Below, piece by piece: positions 17,209-24,915 of a stretch of DNA of 44,242 nucleotides; positions within the stretch are counted from its first letter, which is position 1, and every line of letters begins with the position of its first letter. The position numbers and the translations under genes are program-made. The stretch lies in assembly GCA_002427465.1 (NCBI GenBank), contig DIRC01000057.1:10063-54304 (forward strand), in the 5' to 3' direction. The notes under the pieces are model-generated. The model had not been told where the DNA came from and did no database searches. It saw nothing but the letters and a program-made list of their open reading frames with translations. The DNA comes from Clostridiales bacterium UBA5446. Lineage in GTDB: Bacteria; Bacillota; Clostridia; Oscillospirales; Oscillospiraceae.

Positions 17209-18282
17209 ATGCAAAACAGCGATACGATCTATAAAAAGCGGCTTCTAAGCCTCCATATCGACCTTTCAATGTTTGAGCCCGCCACCGAGGAGGAGAAGGC
17301 CCAGACGGATAAGATGCGGGAGTCTACGACATTCTTCAAGGACGGTATGCGGAAGCTCCGGAAAAATCCTCTGGCGGTAGCCAGCATAATCGTGCTGATT
17401 GCGATAGTCATCACGATCATTGTGGCCCCTATGATCGTCCCCTACGGCTATGAGGGGATGGTGACGATTAACGGCAAGCGGGACAAAAGCGCGAAAAATC
17501 TCGCGCCGTTCACCTACTCGGAAATGGAGCAGGAAGTCATTAATAACGGCGAAAAAGTATTCCCGCATATTTTCGGTACCGACGAATTGTGCCGCGACTA
17601 TTTTATCCGGGTGATATACGGCACGCGGGTGTCCCTGCTCGTGGGGCTTTTTGCCAGCATGATCGTTTTGCTCATCGGGCTTTTATACGGCGCCATATCC
17701 GGATACGCCGGCGGAAAGGTGGATATGGTGATGATGCGGATTGTCGACGTCATCTATTCGCTGCCGGATACGCTGATGGTGATCCTGCTGTCGGTAGTTC
17801 TCGATTCGGTGCTCAAGGGCGCGCTGTCGGGCACGATTCTGGCGAAGGTCGGCACGAATATGGTCAGCCTGTTTATTGTCTTCGGCCTGTTGTACTGGGT
17901 CAGCATGGCACGGCTTGTCCGCGGGCAGATTCTTACCATTAAAAATAATGAGTACATACTTGCCGCCCGGGCTTTGGGCGCAAAGCCGGGCCGCATCATC
18001 AGGAGGCATATCCTGCCAAACTGCATGAGCGTCATTTTCATCTCCACGGCGCTGCAAATCCCTTCAGCGATCTTCACGGAGAGCTTCCTCTCATTCATCG
18101 GCCTGGGGGTGCAGGCGCCGATGCCCAGTCTCGGCTCCCTGGCGAACGCCGCCCGGGGCGGCCTTCAGAGCTATCCGTTCAAGCTGGTGTTTCCAGCCCT
18201 GATGATCTGTCTGATCGTGCTGGCGTTCAACCTTCTGGGAGACGGGCTGCGCGACGCCTTTGACCCGAAACTGAGGAGGTAG
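17209..18282 (+). CDS. oppC: Peptide ABC transporter permease, OppC/DppC type
   Basis: Second permease, 357 residues. A cytoplasmic N-terminus with the OppC signature (FFKDGMRKLRKNPLAVASIIVL) leads into the first helix. A periplasmic loop (HIFGTDELCRDYFIRVIYGTR, containing the typical GTDxxGRD-like motif) precedes five more helices, with the EAA loop ILAARALGAKPGRIIRRHILPN. The ending GDGLRDAFDPKLRR is typical. A GGAGG ribosome site follows the oppB stop; the gap is 18 bases. Confidence 0.94.
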   Translation: MQNSDTIYKKRLLSLHIDLSMFEPATEEEKAQTDKMRESTTFFKDGMRKLRKNPLAVASIIVLIAIVITIIVAPMIVPYGYEGMVTINGKRDKSAKNLAPFTYSEMEQEVINNGEKVFPHIFGTDELCRDYFIRVIYGTRVSLLVGLFASMIVLLIGLLYGAISGYAGGKVDMVMMRIVDVIYSLPDTLMVILLSVVLDSVLKGALSGTILAKVGTNMVSLFIVFGLLYWVSMARLVRGQILTIKNNEYILAARALGAKPGRIIRRHILPNCMSVIFISTALQIPSAIFTESFLSFIGLGVQAPMPSLGSLANAARGGLQSYPFKLVFPALMICLIVLAFNLLGDGLRDAFDPKLRR

Positions 18283-18286
18283 CGAA

Positions 18287-19297
18287 ATGCACGAATTATT
18301 GCTGCAGGTTAAAGACCTGAATACATCATTCTTTACGGACGCGGGCGAGGTCCACGCCGTCAACGGCCTGTCCTTCAACCTGGAACGGGGCAAGGTGCTG
18401 GGCATCGTCGGGGAATCCGGCTCCGGAAAAAGCGTCACGGCCTATTCCATCCTTCAAATTCTCACCGACACGGGGAAAATTGTTGGCGGGCAGGTGCTCT
18501 ATAAGGGCGAGAATATTGTGGAATTCAGCGAAAAGAAGATGCGCGCCCTTCGGGGAGACAAAATCAGCATCATTTTCCAGGACCCGATGACCTCCCTGAA
18601 CCCGCCGTTCACCATCGGCAATCAGCTGGAGGAGGCGATCCGCCTTCATACGGACCGCAATAGGCGGGAGGCCCGCGCCCGCGCCGTTGAAATGCTGACG
18701 CTTGTGGGCGTAAACGAGCCGGAAAAAAGGGTGGAGCAGTATCCTCACGAGCTTTCCGGCGGTATGCGGCAGCGGGTTATGATCGCCATGGCGCTGGCCT
18801 GCGAGCCGGATATCCTCATTGCGGACGAACCGACGACGGCCCTGGACGTTACCATTCAGGCCCAGATTCTGGAGCTTATGCAATCGCTCCAGAAAGAGAT
18901 GGGCATGGCCATTATCCTGATTACACACGACCTGGGCGTTATCGCGGATATGTGCGACGAGATTATTGTGATGTATGGCGGGCGCGCCTGTGAGCGCGGC
19001 ACCGCGGACGAGATTTTTTATAATCCCCGCCACGAATATACCAAGGGCCTTTTGCGATCCATTCCCAGCATTGTGGGGAAGCATGAAAGGCTGATTCCCA
19101 TTGCGGGCTCTCCCATCGACCTGCTGAATATGCCCGCCGGCTGCGCCTTTGCGTCCCGCTGTGACCGGGCGATGAAAATATGCCTTACCGAAAAACCGGA
19201 GGAAATCCTGATCAACGACCAACATGTGGCTTCCTGCTGGATGAATGTTAAGGAAATTTATGCGGAAGCGGCGAATGGAGGCGGAGAGAATGGATAA
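18287..19297 (+). CDS. oppD: Peptide ABC transporter ATP-binding protein, OppD/DppD type
   Basis: ATPase that powers peptide import, 336 residues. Walker A is GESGSGKS (about 44-51), the signature ELSGGMRQRV, Walker B ILIADEPTTALD, and the H-loop ITHDLGV. The C-terminal extension CAFASRCDRAMKICLTEKPE carries the cysteine pattern that in some OppD/DppD proteins binds a 4Fe-4S cluster (C, C and C visible). It begins four bases after oppC with AGGAGG. It heterodimerises with OppF. Confidence 0.94.
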   Translation: MHELLLQVKDLNTSFFTDAGEVHAVNGLSFNLERGKVLGIVGESGSGKSVTAYSILQILTDTGKIVGGQVLYKGENIVEFSEKKMRALRGDKISIIFQDPMTSLNPPFTIGNQLEEAIRLHTDRNRREARARAVEMLTLVGVNEPEKRVEQYPHELSGGMRQRVMIAMALACEPDILIADEPTTALDVTIQAQILELMQSLQKEMGMAIILITHDLGVIADMCDEIIVMYGGRACERGTADEIFYNPRHEYTKGLLRSIPSIVGKHERLIPIAGSPIDLLNMPAGCAFASRCDRAMKICLTEKPEEILINDQHVASCWMNVKEIYAEAANGGGENG

Positions 19298-20249
19298 CCA
19301 GTTGTTAGAGGTCAGGAACCTGAAACAGTATTTTCCCGTCAAGGTAGGCTTTTTCAAGACTATCCCCCTGAAGGCCGTGGACGACGTGTCGTTTTCCATC
19401 AGCCAGGGGGAAACTCTGGGTCTGGTCGGCGAATCCGGCTGCGGGAAGACCACAGTCGGCCGCACGCTGCTGCAGCTTTATAAGCCCACCGGCGGAGAGG
19501 TGCTGTTTGACGGCGTGAAAATCGACGAACATAATATCCGGGAATACCGCAAGGATATGCAGATCGTTTTTCAGGACCCGTATTCCTCGCTGAATCCCCG
19601 CATGACGGTGAGCGACATTATCGGAGAGCCGCTGGATATCCACAAGCTGTACAGCAGCCGCGCCGAACGGCAGGACAGGATAAGGGAGCTGATGTCCTTG
19701 GTGGGCCTCAATACGGAGCACGCCAGCCGATACGCCCATGAATTTTCCGGCGGGCAGCGCCAGCGCATCGGAATCGCCCGGGCCCTGGCCGTAGATCCGA
19801 AATTCATTGTCTGCGACGAGCCGGTATCCGCCCTTGACGTGTCCATACAGGCCCAGATTATCAACACTTTTGAGGATCTGCAAAAAAAGCTGGGCATCAC
19901 CTATCTGTTCATTGCCCACGACCTGCTGGTGGTGCATCATATATCCAACCGTATTGCCGTCATGTATCTGGGCAAGATCGTGGAGATTTCCAGTGCGGAC
20001 GAGATCAACAACAATCCGATGCATCCGTATACCGTGTCGCTGATGTCCGCCGTCCCCATTCCCGACCCCAAAATTGCCCGGGAGCGCAAGCGGATCATGC
20101 TGGAAGGCGATGTGCCAAGCCCGCTCAACGTGCCCTCGGGCTGTGCCTTCCGCACCCGCTGCCGCTATGCCACGGAGCAGTGCGCGAGGGAATGCCCCGC
20201 ATTGGCCGACCGGGGAAACGGCCATCAGGTTGCCTGCTGGAACGTGTAA
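19290..20249 (+). CDS. oppF: Peptide ABC transporter ATP-binding protein, OppF/DppF type
   Basis: Second ATPase, 319 residues from the ATG at 19290. Walker A is GESGCGKTT, the signature EFSGGQRQRIG, Walker B FIVCDEPVSALDVS, and the H-loop IAHDLLVV. The C-terminus has the cysteine-rich oligopeptide-transporter extension (CAFRTRCRYATEQCARECPA). I chose ATG 19290 because GGAGG sits at 19277-19281 and the homologous start is MDNQLLEVRNLKQYF; it overlaps the oppD end by eight bases. The earlier in-frame ATG at 19245 is inside oppD and unlikely. Confidence 0.94.
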   Translation: MDNQLLEVRNLKQYFPVKVGFFKTIPLKAVDDVSFSISQGETLGLVGESGCGKTTVGRTLLQLYKPTGGEVLFDGVKIDEHNIREYRKDMQIVFQDPYSSLNPRMTVSDIIGEPLDIHKLYSSRAERQDRIRELMSLVGLNTEHASRYAHEFSGGQRQRIGIARALAVDPKFIVCDEPVSALDVSIQAQIINTFEDLQKKLGITYLFIAHDLLVVHHISNRIAVMYLGKIVEISSADEINNNPMHPYTVSLMSAVPIPDPKIARERKRIMLEGDVPSPLNVPSGCAFRTRCRYATEQCARECPALADRGNGHQVACWNV

Positions 20250-20305
20250 AAATCCGATCATCCCATCCATTAATTCCACCCAATCTTCAATTGGTGCAAA
20301 TTAAA

Positions 20306-20333
20306 TTGACATACTGGCGATATGTGATAAAAT
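20306..20333 (+). promoter_or_regulatory. Strong promoter of oppA
   Basis: TTGACA (20306-20311), 16 bases, TAAAAT (20328-20333), with TG-A directly before the -10 (an extended -10). It lets the binding protein be made in excess over the permeases and ATPases encoded upstream. Confidence 0.8.
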
Positions 20334-20383
20334 AGGTATTCAATCCCAGTGTGGAAATTCATAAGAATCAAAGGAGGATTACA

Positions 20384-22090
20384 ATGAAAAAACTGCTTGC
20401 ACTGCTTCTTGCACTAGTCATGGTTTTCGCTCTTGCCGCATGCGGACAACAACCTGCGACGCCCACTGCGGAGCCGACGGGGACACCCGCGGTTGACGAA
20501 GTACCGAATCCGGAACCCGACTGGACAGCGTATAACGCGCTGATCGCCCAGATCAAAACCACCACGGACTTTGCCGAGCGCGTGAATCTCATGCACGAGG
20601 CCGAGGACATCCTGATGGCCTCCGGCGCCATTCTGCCGATCTATTACTACAACGACCTCTTCATGATGAAGCCCGACGTTGAGGGATTCTATGCCAACGC
20701 CTTCGGCTTTAAGTTCTTCCAGTACTGCACCAACGGCGACAGCAACACCCTGAAGATCAATCTGGCTTCCGAGCCTGACTATCTGGACCCGGCCCTGAAC
20801 AGCTCCGTGGACGGCGCCTGCCTGGCCATCATGGGCTTCGGCGGCCTGTACACCTATGACGCCGACGGCCAGCTTATCCCCAACTTTGCCGAGGGCTACG
20901 AGATGAGCGAGGACGGCCTGACCTACACCTTCACCCTGAAAGAGGGCCTGAAGTGGTCCGACGGCTCCGACCTGACCGCCAATGACTTTGTCTATTCCTG
21001 GAAGCGCGGGGCCGATCCCGTCACCGCTGCCGACTATTCCTACATGTTCAACGGCATCGCCGGCTATGAGGACCATGACCTTCAGGTCTCCGCGCCGGAC
21101 GATCTCACCCTGGTGGTGAACCTGATCGCCCCCTGCGCTTACTTCCTGGATCTGGCTGCCTTCCCGACCTTCTACCCCGTGAAGCAGACCGAGGTCGAAG
21201 CCGCCGCCGACTGGGAGACCAATCCCGGCGCATGGTGCCAGGATGTCGGCTTTGTTTCCTGCGGCCCCTACATACTTGAGAGCTGGGTCCACGAGGAAAG
21301 CATGGTTTATGTGAAGAACCCCAACTGGTACGACGCGGACAACGTGACCATCGAGCGTATAGAGTTCATGCTCTCCTCCGATGACACCGCCATCTTCGCC
21401 GCTTACAACGCCGGCGACCTGGACTTCATCGACACCGTTCCCACCGACGAGATCAAGAACCTGAAGGACAATCCCGAGTTCCACATCATCGACAACCTGG
21501 GAACCTATTACGTCTGCTTCAACGTCAAGTCCGACCTCTTTGCCGGCAAGACCGCCGAGCAGGCCAATGCGATGCGTCTGGCTTTCAGCGAGCTGGTTGA
21601 TCGCCAGTACATCATCGACACTGTCGGACAGTGCGAACAGGAAATCGCCACCAGCTTTATCCCCGCCGGCATGGCGGACGGCAATGGCGGCATCTTTAAG
21701 GATGCGGCCGGCTGGGATTACCCGGTTGACGACGGCTACTACGGCACCGAGGTCGACGTAGACGGCGCCATCGCTCTGCTGAAGGAAGCCGGATACGAGT
21801 TTGACGATAACGGCATGCTTTCCGCCAGCAACCCCATCGCTTTTGAGTATCTGACCAATGATACCTCCGGGCACGTGGCCATTGCGGAATGCATCCAGCA
21901 GGATCTTGCCGCTGTCGGCATCACCATGACCATCCGCTCCATCGACTGGGCAACCTTCCTGCAGGAGCGCAAGGCCGGCAACTATGATATCGCCCGCAAC
22001 GGCTGGCTTGCCGACTTTAACGACCCCATCAACATGCTTGAGATGTGGGAGACCAGTTCCGGTAACAACGACTGCCAGTTCGGCAGATAA
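20384..22090 (+). CDS. oppA: Peptide-binding lipoprotein OppA/DppE-like, circularly permuted
   Basis: Extracellular solute-binding lipoprotein (family 5) of 568 residues for the opp importer. The signal peptide ends in the lipobox LAAC with Cys20, followed by a Pro/Thr-rich linker (22-41). Residues 42-114 (bases 20507-20725) then read NPEPDWTAYNAL...AEDILM...PIYYYND...FGFKFFQY. In DppE/OppA homologs this is the extreme C-terminal segment. From residue 118 comes the normal mature N-terminus (DSNTLKINLASEPDYLDPAL), and the chain runs on to ...MLEMWETSSGNNDCQFGR and stops, exactly where that C-terminal segment would normally follow. The fold therefore looks complete but rotated. The start is ATG 20384 with AAGGAGG at 20371-20377. 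No frameshift or stop breaks the frame, and a strong terminator follows. Confidence 0.9.
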   Translation: MKKLLALLLALVMVFALAACGQQPATPTAEPTGTPAVDEVPNPEPDWTAYNALIAQIKTTTDFAERVNLMHEAEDILMASGAILPIYYYNDLFMMKPDVEGFYANAFGFKFFQYCTNGDSNTLKINLASEPDYLDPALNSSVDGACLAIMGFGGLYTYDADGQLIPNFAEGYEMSEDGLTYTFTLKEGLKWSDGSDLTANDFVYSWKRGADPVTAADYSYMFNGIAGYEDHDLQVSAPDDLTLVVNLIAPCAYFLDLAAFPTFYPVKQTEVEAAADWETNPGAWCQDVGFVSCGPYILESWVHEESMVYVKNPNWYDADNVTIERIEFMLSSDDTAIFAAYNAGDLDFIDTVPTDEIKNLKDNPEFHIIDNLGTYYVCFNVKSDLFAGKTAEQANAMRLAFSELVDRQYIIDTVGQCEQEIATSFIPAGMADGNGGIFKDAAGWDYPVDDGYYGTEVDVDGAIALLKEAGYEFDDNGMLSASNPIAFEYLTNDTSGHVAIAECIQQDLAAVGITMTIRSIDWATFLQERKAGNYDIARNGWLADFNDPINMLEMWETSSGNNDCQFGR

Positions 22091-22102
22091 CAGCGAATAA
22101 CT

Positions 22103-22139
22103 AAAAAAGAAGAACCGCTTTAGCGGTTCTTCTTTTTTT
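22103..22139 (+). terminator. Rho-independent terminator of the opp operon
   Basis: 17-bp perfect stem (arms 22103-22119 and 22122-22138) with a minimal loop and a run of seven T, 13 bases after the oppA stop. Confidence 0.93.
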
Positions 22140-22299
22140 CTGTAGGGCGGAAGGGAATCTTTTGGAGTGGCGGACGCCATTCTTTCGGTTCCCGGTTTTC
22201 AGGGATACTTTCACTTTGGTATGTTCCGCTCACTTTTTTAATGGCAAGATGCTAACAGGCATTCAATTCCATATCTATAGTAACTTTTTTATACGAATA

Positions 22300-22323
22300 C
22301 GGGGCGCCCCTAGGGGCGCCCCG
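22300..22323. repeat. 24-bp GC-rich perfect palindrome downstream of the membrane-protein gene
   Basis: Perfect palindrome centred between 22311 and 22312, five bases past the stop of the minus-strand gene. It could be a transcript-end hairpin, but no T-run follows on that strand. The rest of 22140-22299 shows no gene or clear signal. Confidence 0.6.
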
Positions 22324-22328
22324 CAGCT

Positions 22329-24065
22329 TTATTCTTTTGTAACGGTGACGGCGGAGATGATGTCGCCCGTTCCGGGCTCAAAGGTTATCGTTATACTGTC
22401 GCCCACGCTGAGAATGACGACCGGGGGCCAATCTGTGGCATTTATCGCAAAATACATTGCGCTGTTCTCAAGGCGTATATAATAGCGGGTGTTTCCGTTA
22501 ATCACGGCGGAGCGGATCTCGGCAATTTTGCCCTCCGCCGTTTCCAGGTTCTCCAGAGGCGGCCTGTCGTACCCGTCGATGATCCTGTTGTCGATGAGAA
22601 GCGCTTCGTAATTGTCTGCGCAGTTCAGGACGGAAGTGCCGGTGGCCACGATCTGGTATTGCTGGACGTTCACCATTGCGTACATTTTGACCAGGCTGGA
22701 GTCGTCCTTCAGGGCGAGGAAATAGGTGGGCTGGCCATTGATGTTCAGGAGCAGCGGGAAGGTGGCCGTATATTTATACTGCTGCACAGCCCCCTTGGCC
22801 GAGTCCATGGCGCTGTATTCCTCCGCCCCCGCGCAGCTGTAATACCGGGCCTGCTTTGTGCGCTGGTTGACCAGAATGAAGCCGATGTTGCCCTGGTCTC
22901 CGGATACAGAGGTGATTCCCGTGTATAGCCATACGTCGTCGTCCTGGGCAATATAATTATAGCCGTCGGTAGTTTCCGTACAGCCGCGCTGGCCGAACAG
23001 GGAGTTCAGAAAGCCGTTCTGGTAAAGCCCGTGCAGGTCATAGTGCTGGATAATAAGCCCGGCGGGATAGACCCTGTCCACCCAGGTGGGGGTGTCGGCA
23101 ATGTCGTAATATGAGGTCTCGCCGGTGACGGCGTTCACCAGCACGGCGCCCACCACATCAGGGCCGCCGAAAAGCCCGATTTTTTTTGCGATAACTGAAG
23201 CGACCCAGTAGGGATTTCCTTCTTCGTCGATCTCAAAGTTGATTTCATAAAACATTTTTGTAGGATACTTGAAGCGCAGGTAGCGGTTGATGTTGCGGAA
23301 AAAGTACTCGGAAGGCGAATAACGAATCCCGTTTTCCAGCCGCTTGACGGAAACCTCCTGGGACACCATGTCGATGACCATATAGGCGGGAATCCCGCTG
23401 CGCTGGTTGTTAAACCATTTGAAAAAGTCGCCGTAGTTGAGATAGGTAACGCGCACCGGCCGGTCCTGGAAATTGATCTGATAGCTGTCGCCGAAAACCT
23501 CAAACTGGGAGACCAGATCGGAAAGCTCCCCCAATTTCCGGTTGGCCAGAACGTTTGCGGAGGCCTTGTCCAGCATCGGAATTTGGTCAAAGGAGATTTC
23601 CGCCACCTCGGCGGAGAAGTCACCGGTTTCAACGCTGATCAGCGACGAATAATCCCGCGCGCGGATCAGCCGAAGGCCAATGACGCTGCCCACCAGCATC
23701 ACGGCAAGGCAAAGACAGACAATGAAGAAAGGGACAGCCGCCTTTTTTCGGATATAGATAAAATAGCTTTTCGGTGTATCACCATGAAAGCCGCTGGTTA
23801 AAATCTCACAGACGAAGAACACGGCGCAGAGCAGCAGGATAAAGATATAAAAGTCACCGGAGTGGACGTTCAGCGCCGGAAGTCTGAAATAATAGTACAC
23901 CATGCCAAACAGCGCTGTGACCAGAATGCAGATCAAAATCCCGGAGCCCTTGGATCTGACCGGCCTGCCCTTCCCGGGGGAACGCCCGCCGCCATCGTTC
24001 CGGGGGACGCCGTGGTATTCGCTGGAATTATGGCCGGCGTCAGAACCGCCATGATTGATTATCAT
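22329..24065 (-). CDS. Membrane protein of unknown function with large extracytoplasmic domain
   Basis: The 578-residue product is not assigned to a family with confidence. A polar Gly/Arg-rich N-terminus (1-42) precedes three predicted transmembrane helices: about 43-60 (ILICILVTALFGMVYYYF), about 70-90 (FYIFILLLCAVFFVCEIL) and about 112-135 (VPFFIVCLCLAVMLVGSVIG). A domain of about 440 residues outside the membrane follows, rich in Tyr/Asn/Asp and beta-strand-like. It includes VLVNAVTGETSYYDI and GFILVNQRTKQARYY, which read like PepSY-type strand pairs. A short C-terminal beta-barrel-like module (about 510-578) ends the protein. No catalytic motif was recognised. The start ATG has GGAGG seven bases upstream. 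Its neighbour upstream on the same strand is a TetR gene, but a link is unproven. Confidence 0.8.
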   Translation of the reverse strand: MIINHGGSDAGHNSSEYHGVPRNDGGGRSPGKGRPVRSKGSGILICILVTALFGMVYYYFRLPALNVHSGDFYIFILLLCAVFFVCEILTSGFHGDTPKSYFIYIRKKAAVPFFIVCLCLAVMLVGSVIGLRLIRARDYSSLISVETGDFSAEVAEISFDQIPMLDKASANVLANRKLGELSDLVSQFEVFGDSYQINFQDRPVRVTYLNYGDFFKWFNNQRSGIPAYMVIDMVSQEVSVKRLENGIRYSPSEYFFRNINRYLRFKYPTKMFYEINFEIDEEGNPYWVASVIAKKIGLFGGPDVVGAVLVNAVTGETSYYDIADTPTWVDRVYPAGLIIQHYDLHGLYQNGFLNSLFGQRGCTETTDGYNYIAQDDDVWLYTGITSVSGDQGNIGFILVNQRTKQARYYSCAGAEEYSAMDSAKGAVQQYKYTATFPLLLNINGQPTYFLALKDDSSLVKMYAMVNVQQYQIVATGTSVLNCADNYEALLIDNRIIDGYDRPPLENLETAEGKIAEIRSAVINGNTRYYIRLENSAMYFAINATDWPPVVILSVGDSITITFEPGTGDIISAVTVTKE

Positions 24066-24171
24066 AAAGAACCTCCATATTTTTTAAGATGTCTCCGCAT
24101 ATGGTATATTGTACCTGAATTTAAGGCGGTTTACAAATCTTTTTGCGCGAAAGGGCCATCCGAAGCACGGG

Positions 24172-24202
24172 TCGGGGGCCGGCGCAAAGCGCCGGCCCCC
24201 GA
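24172..24202 (-). terminator. GC-rich hairpin after tetR
   Basis: 14-bp perfect stem (24172-24185 and 24189-24202, loop AAA) beginning ten bases past the tetR stop. It has no T-run on either strand, so termination is likely from position only. Confidence 0.5.
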
Positions 24203-24212
24203 TCGACGATGT

Positions 24213-24788
24213 TCATTTCAGAGCGGCCACGCCTTTCATGATAAAGTCGGCGCAGATATACGCGATTTCTATCGGCGGCTCATTTTGGCTGCTGCAAAGC
24301 CAGTCCCTGGTGACGGAAAGAATGCCAGAAACGAGATACGTACAGAAATATTCCAGCCTGTTTTCCTCCGCGGGATACCGGGCGATCAGGAATTTGCGGA
24401 AGTACTCGTCCTTCAGCACCAGAAAAAGGCGGTGCTTGAAATGCATATCCCCGTTATTGCACATAAGCGCCTTGCAGATGTCCGCGTTTTCGTCAACAAG
24501 GGTGAGAAGCTCGAGAATGAAATGGAAAGCGTCGCCGCCGGGGATCTCCGGGCGGTATTTTCGGCTGACTTCCGTCAGACTCGTAAAAACGCCTTCCTCC
24601 AGCCGGTTCAGCAGATCGCCGACATCCTTATAATGGGAATAAAAGGTGCCGCGGTTGACGTCGGCAAGTTCAGCGATTTCATGAACCGTGATTTTGTTTA
24701 TATCCTTTTCCATCATCAGGGTGGTCAGGGCCATACGCAACTGACGCTGGGTCCTTCGGACGCGGCGATCCACTTTCTTTTCTTCCAA
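24213..24788 (-). CDS. TetR/AcrR-family transcriptional regulator
   Basis: DNA-binding repressor of 191 residues. The N-terminal TetR helix-turn-helix is clear: TVHEIAELADVNRGTFYSHYKDVGDLL (about 33-60). The remaining helices (about 70-191) form the ligand and dimer domain, similar in style to the TetR_C_8 type of DhaS-like regulators. The start is TTG at 24788, preceded by GGAGGG at a good distance; no ATG start is available nearby. A promoter and dyad lie immediately upstream, suggesting self-control. The regulated target and inducer are unknown. Confidence 0.9.
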   Translation of the reverse strand: MEEKKVDRRVRRTQRQLRMALTTLMMEKDINKITVHEIAELADVNRGTFYSHYKDVGDLLNRLEEGVFTSLTEVSRKYRPEIPGGDAFHFILELLTLVDENADICKALMCNNGDMHFKHRLFLVLKDEYFRKFLIARYPAEENRLEYFCTYLVSGILSVTRDWLCSSQNEPPIEIAYICADFIMKGVAALK

Positions 24789-24850
24789 AGCTGTCCCTCC
24801 GATTCATTTATTCTATTGGGCGGGATCTACACCTTAATCCAATGGATGCC

Positions 24851-24879
24851 AGTTTATCAAAGGAATAGGCTAAAGTCAA
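24851..24879 (-). promoter_or_regulatory. Promoter of tetR
   Basis: Minus strand: TTGACT (24879-24874), 17 bases, TAAACT (24856-24851) with an upstream TG-A, giving an extended -10. Five of six and four of six consensus matches. Confidence 0.55.
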
Positions 24880-24893
24880 GATAAACGACTTTA
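24871..24893. promoter_or_regulatory. Dyad overlapping the tetR -35, possible operator
   Basis: Arms TAAAGTC (24871-24877) and GACTTTA (24887-24893) around nine bases, overlapping the -35. A second nested dyad, CGAC-5-GTCG (24886-24898), adjoins it. Position and size suit a TetR self-operator. Confidence 0.4.
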
Positions 24894-24915
24894 TGTCGCT
24901 TTTATTGTACAAAGT

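Noticed and set aside
20384..22090. oppA as a simple C-terminal truncation or frameshift pseudogene
   Set aside because: The missing C-terminal segment is not lost but sits at residues 42-114 in frame, and no remnant lies between the stop and the terminator.
20384..22090. oppA order as an assembly artefact of tandem copies
   Set aside because: Collapsing tandem copies would restore the normal order and cannot create a signal-peptide-to-C-terminal-segment join. It is not fully excluded without reads, so it is kept as a test in the finding.
20414..22180. 588-codon open frame antisense to oppA
   Set aside because: It is the complement of a gene with strongly C-ending codons, which removes stops on the other strand. 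The translation is low-complexity Val/Gly/Asp-rich, and no ribosome site or family match is seen.
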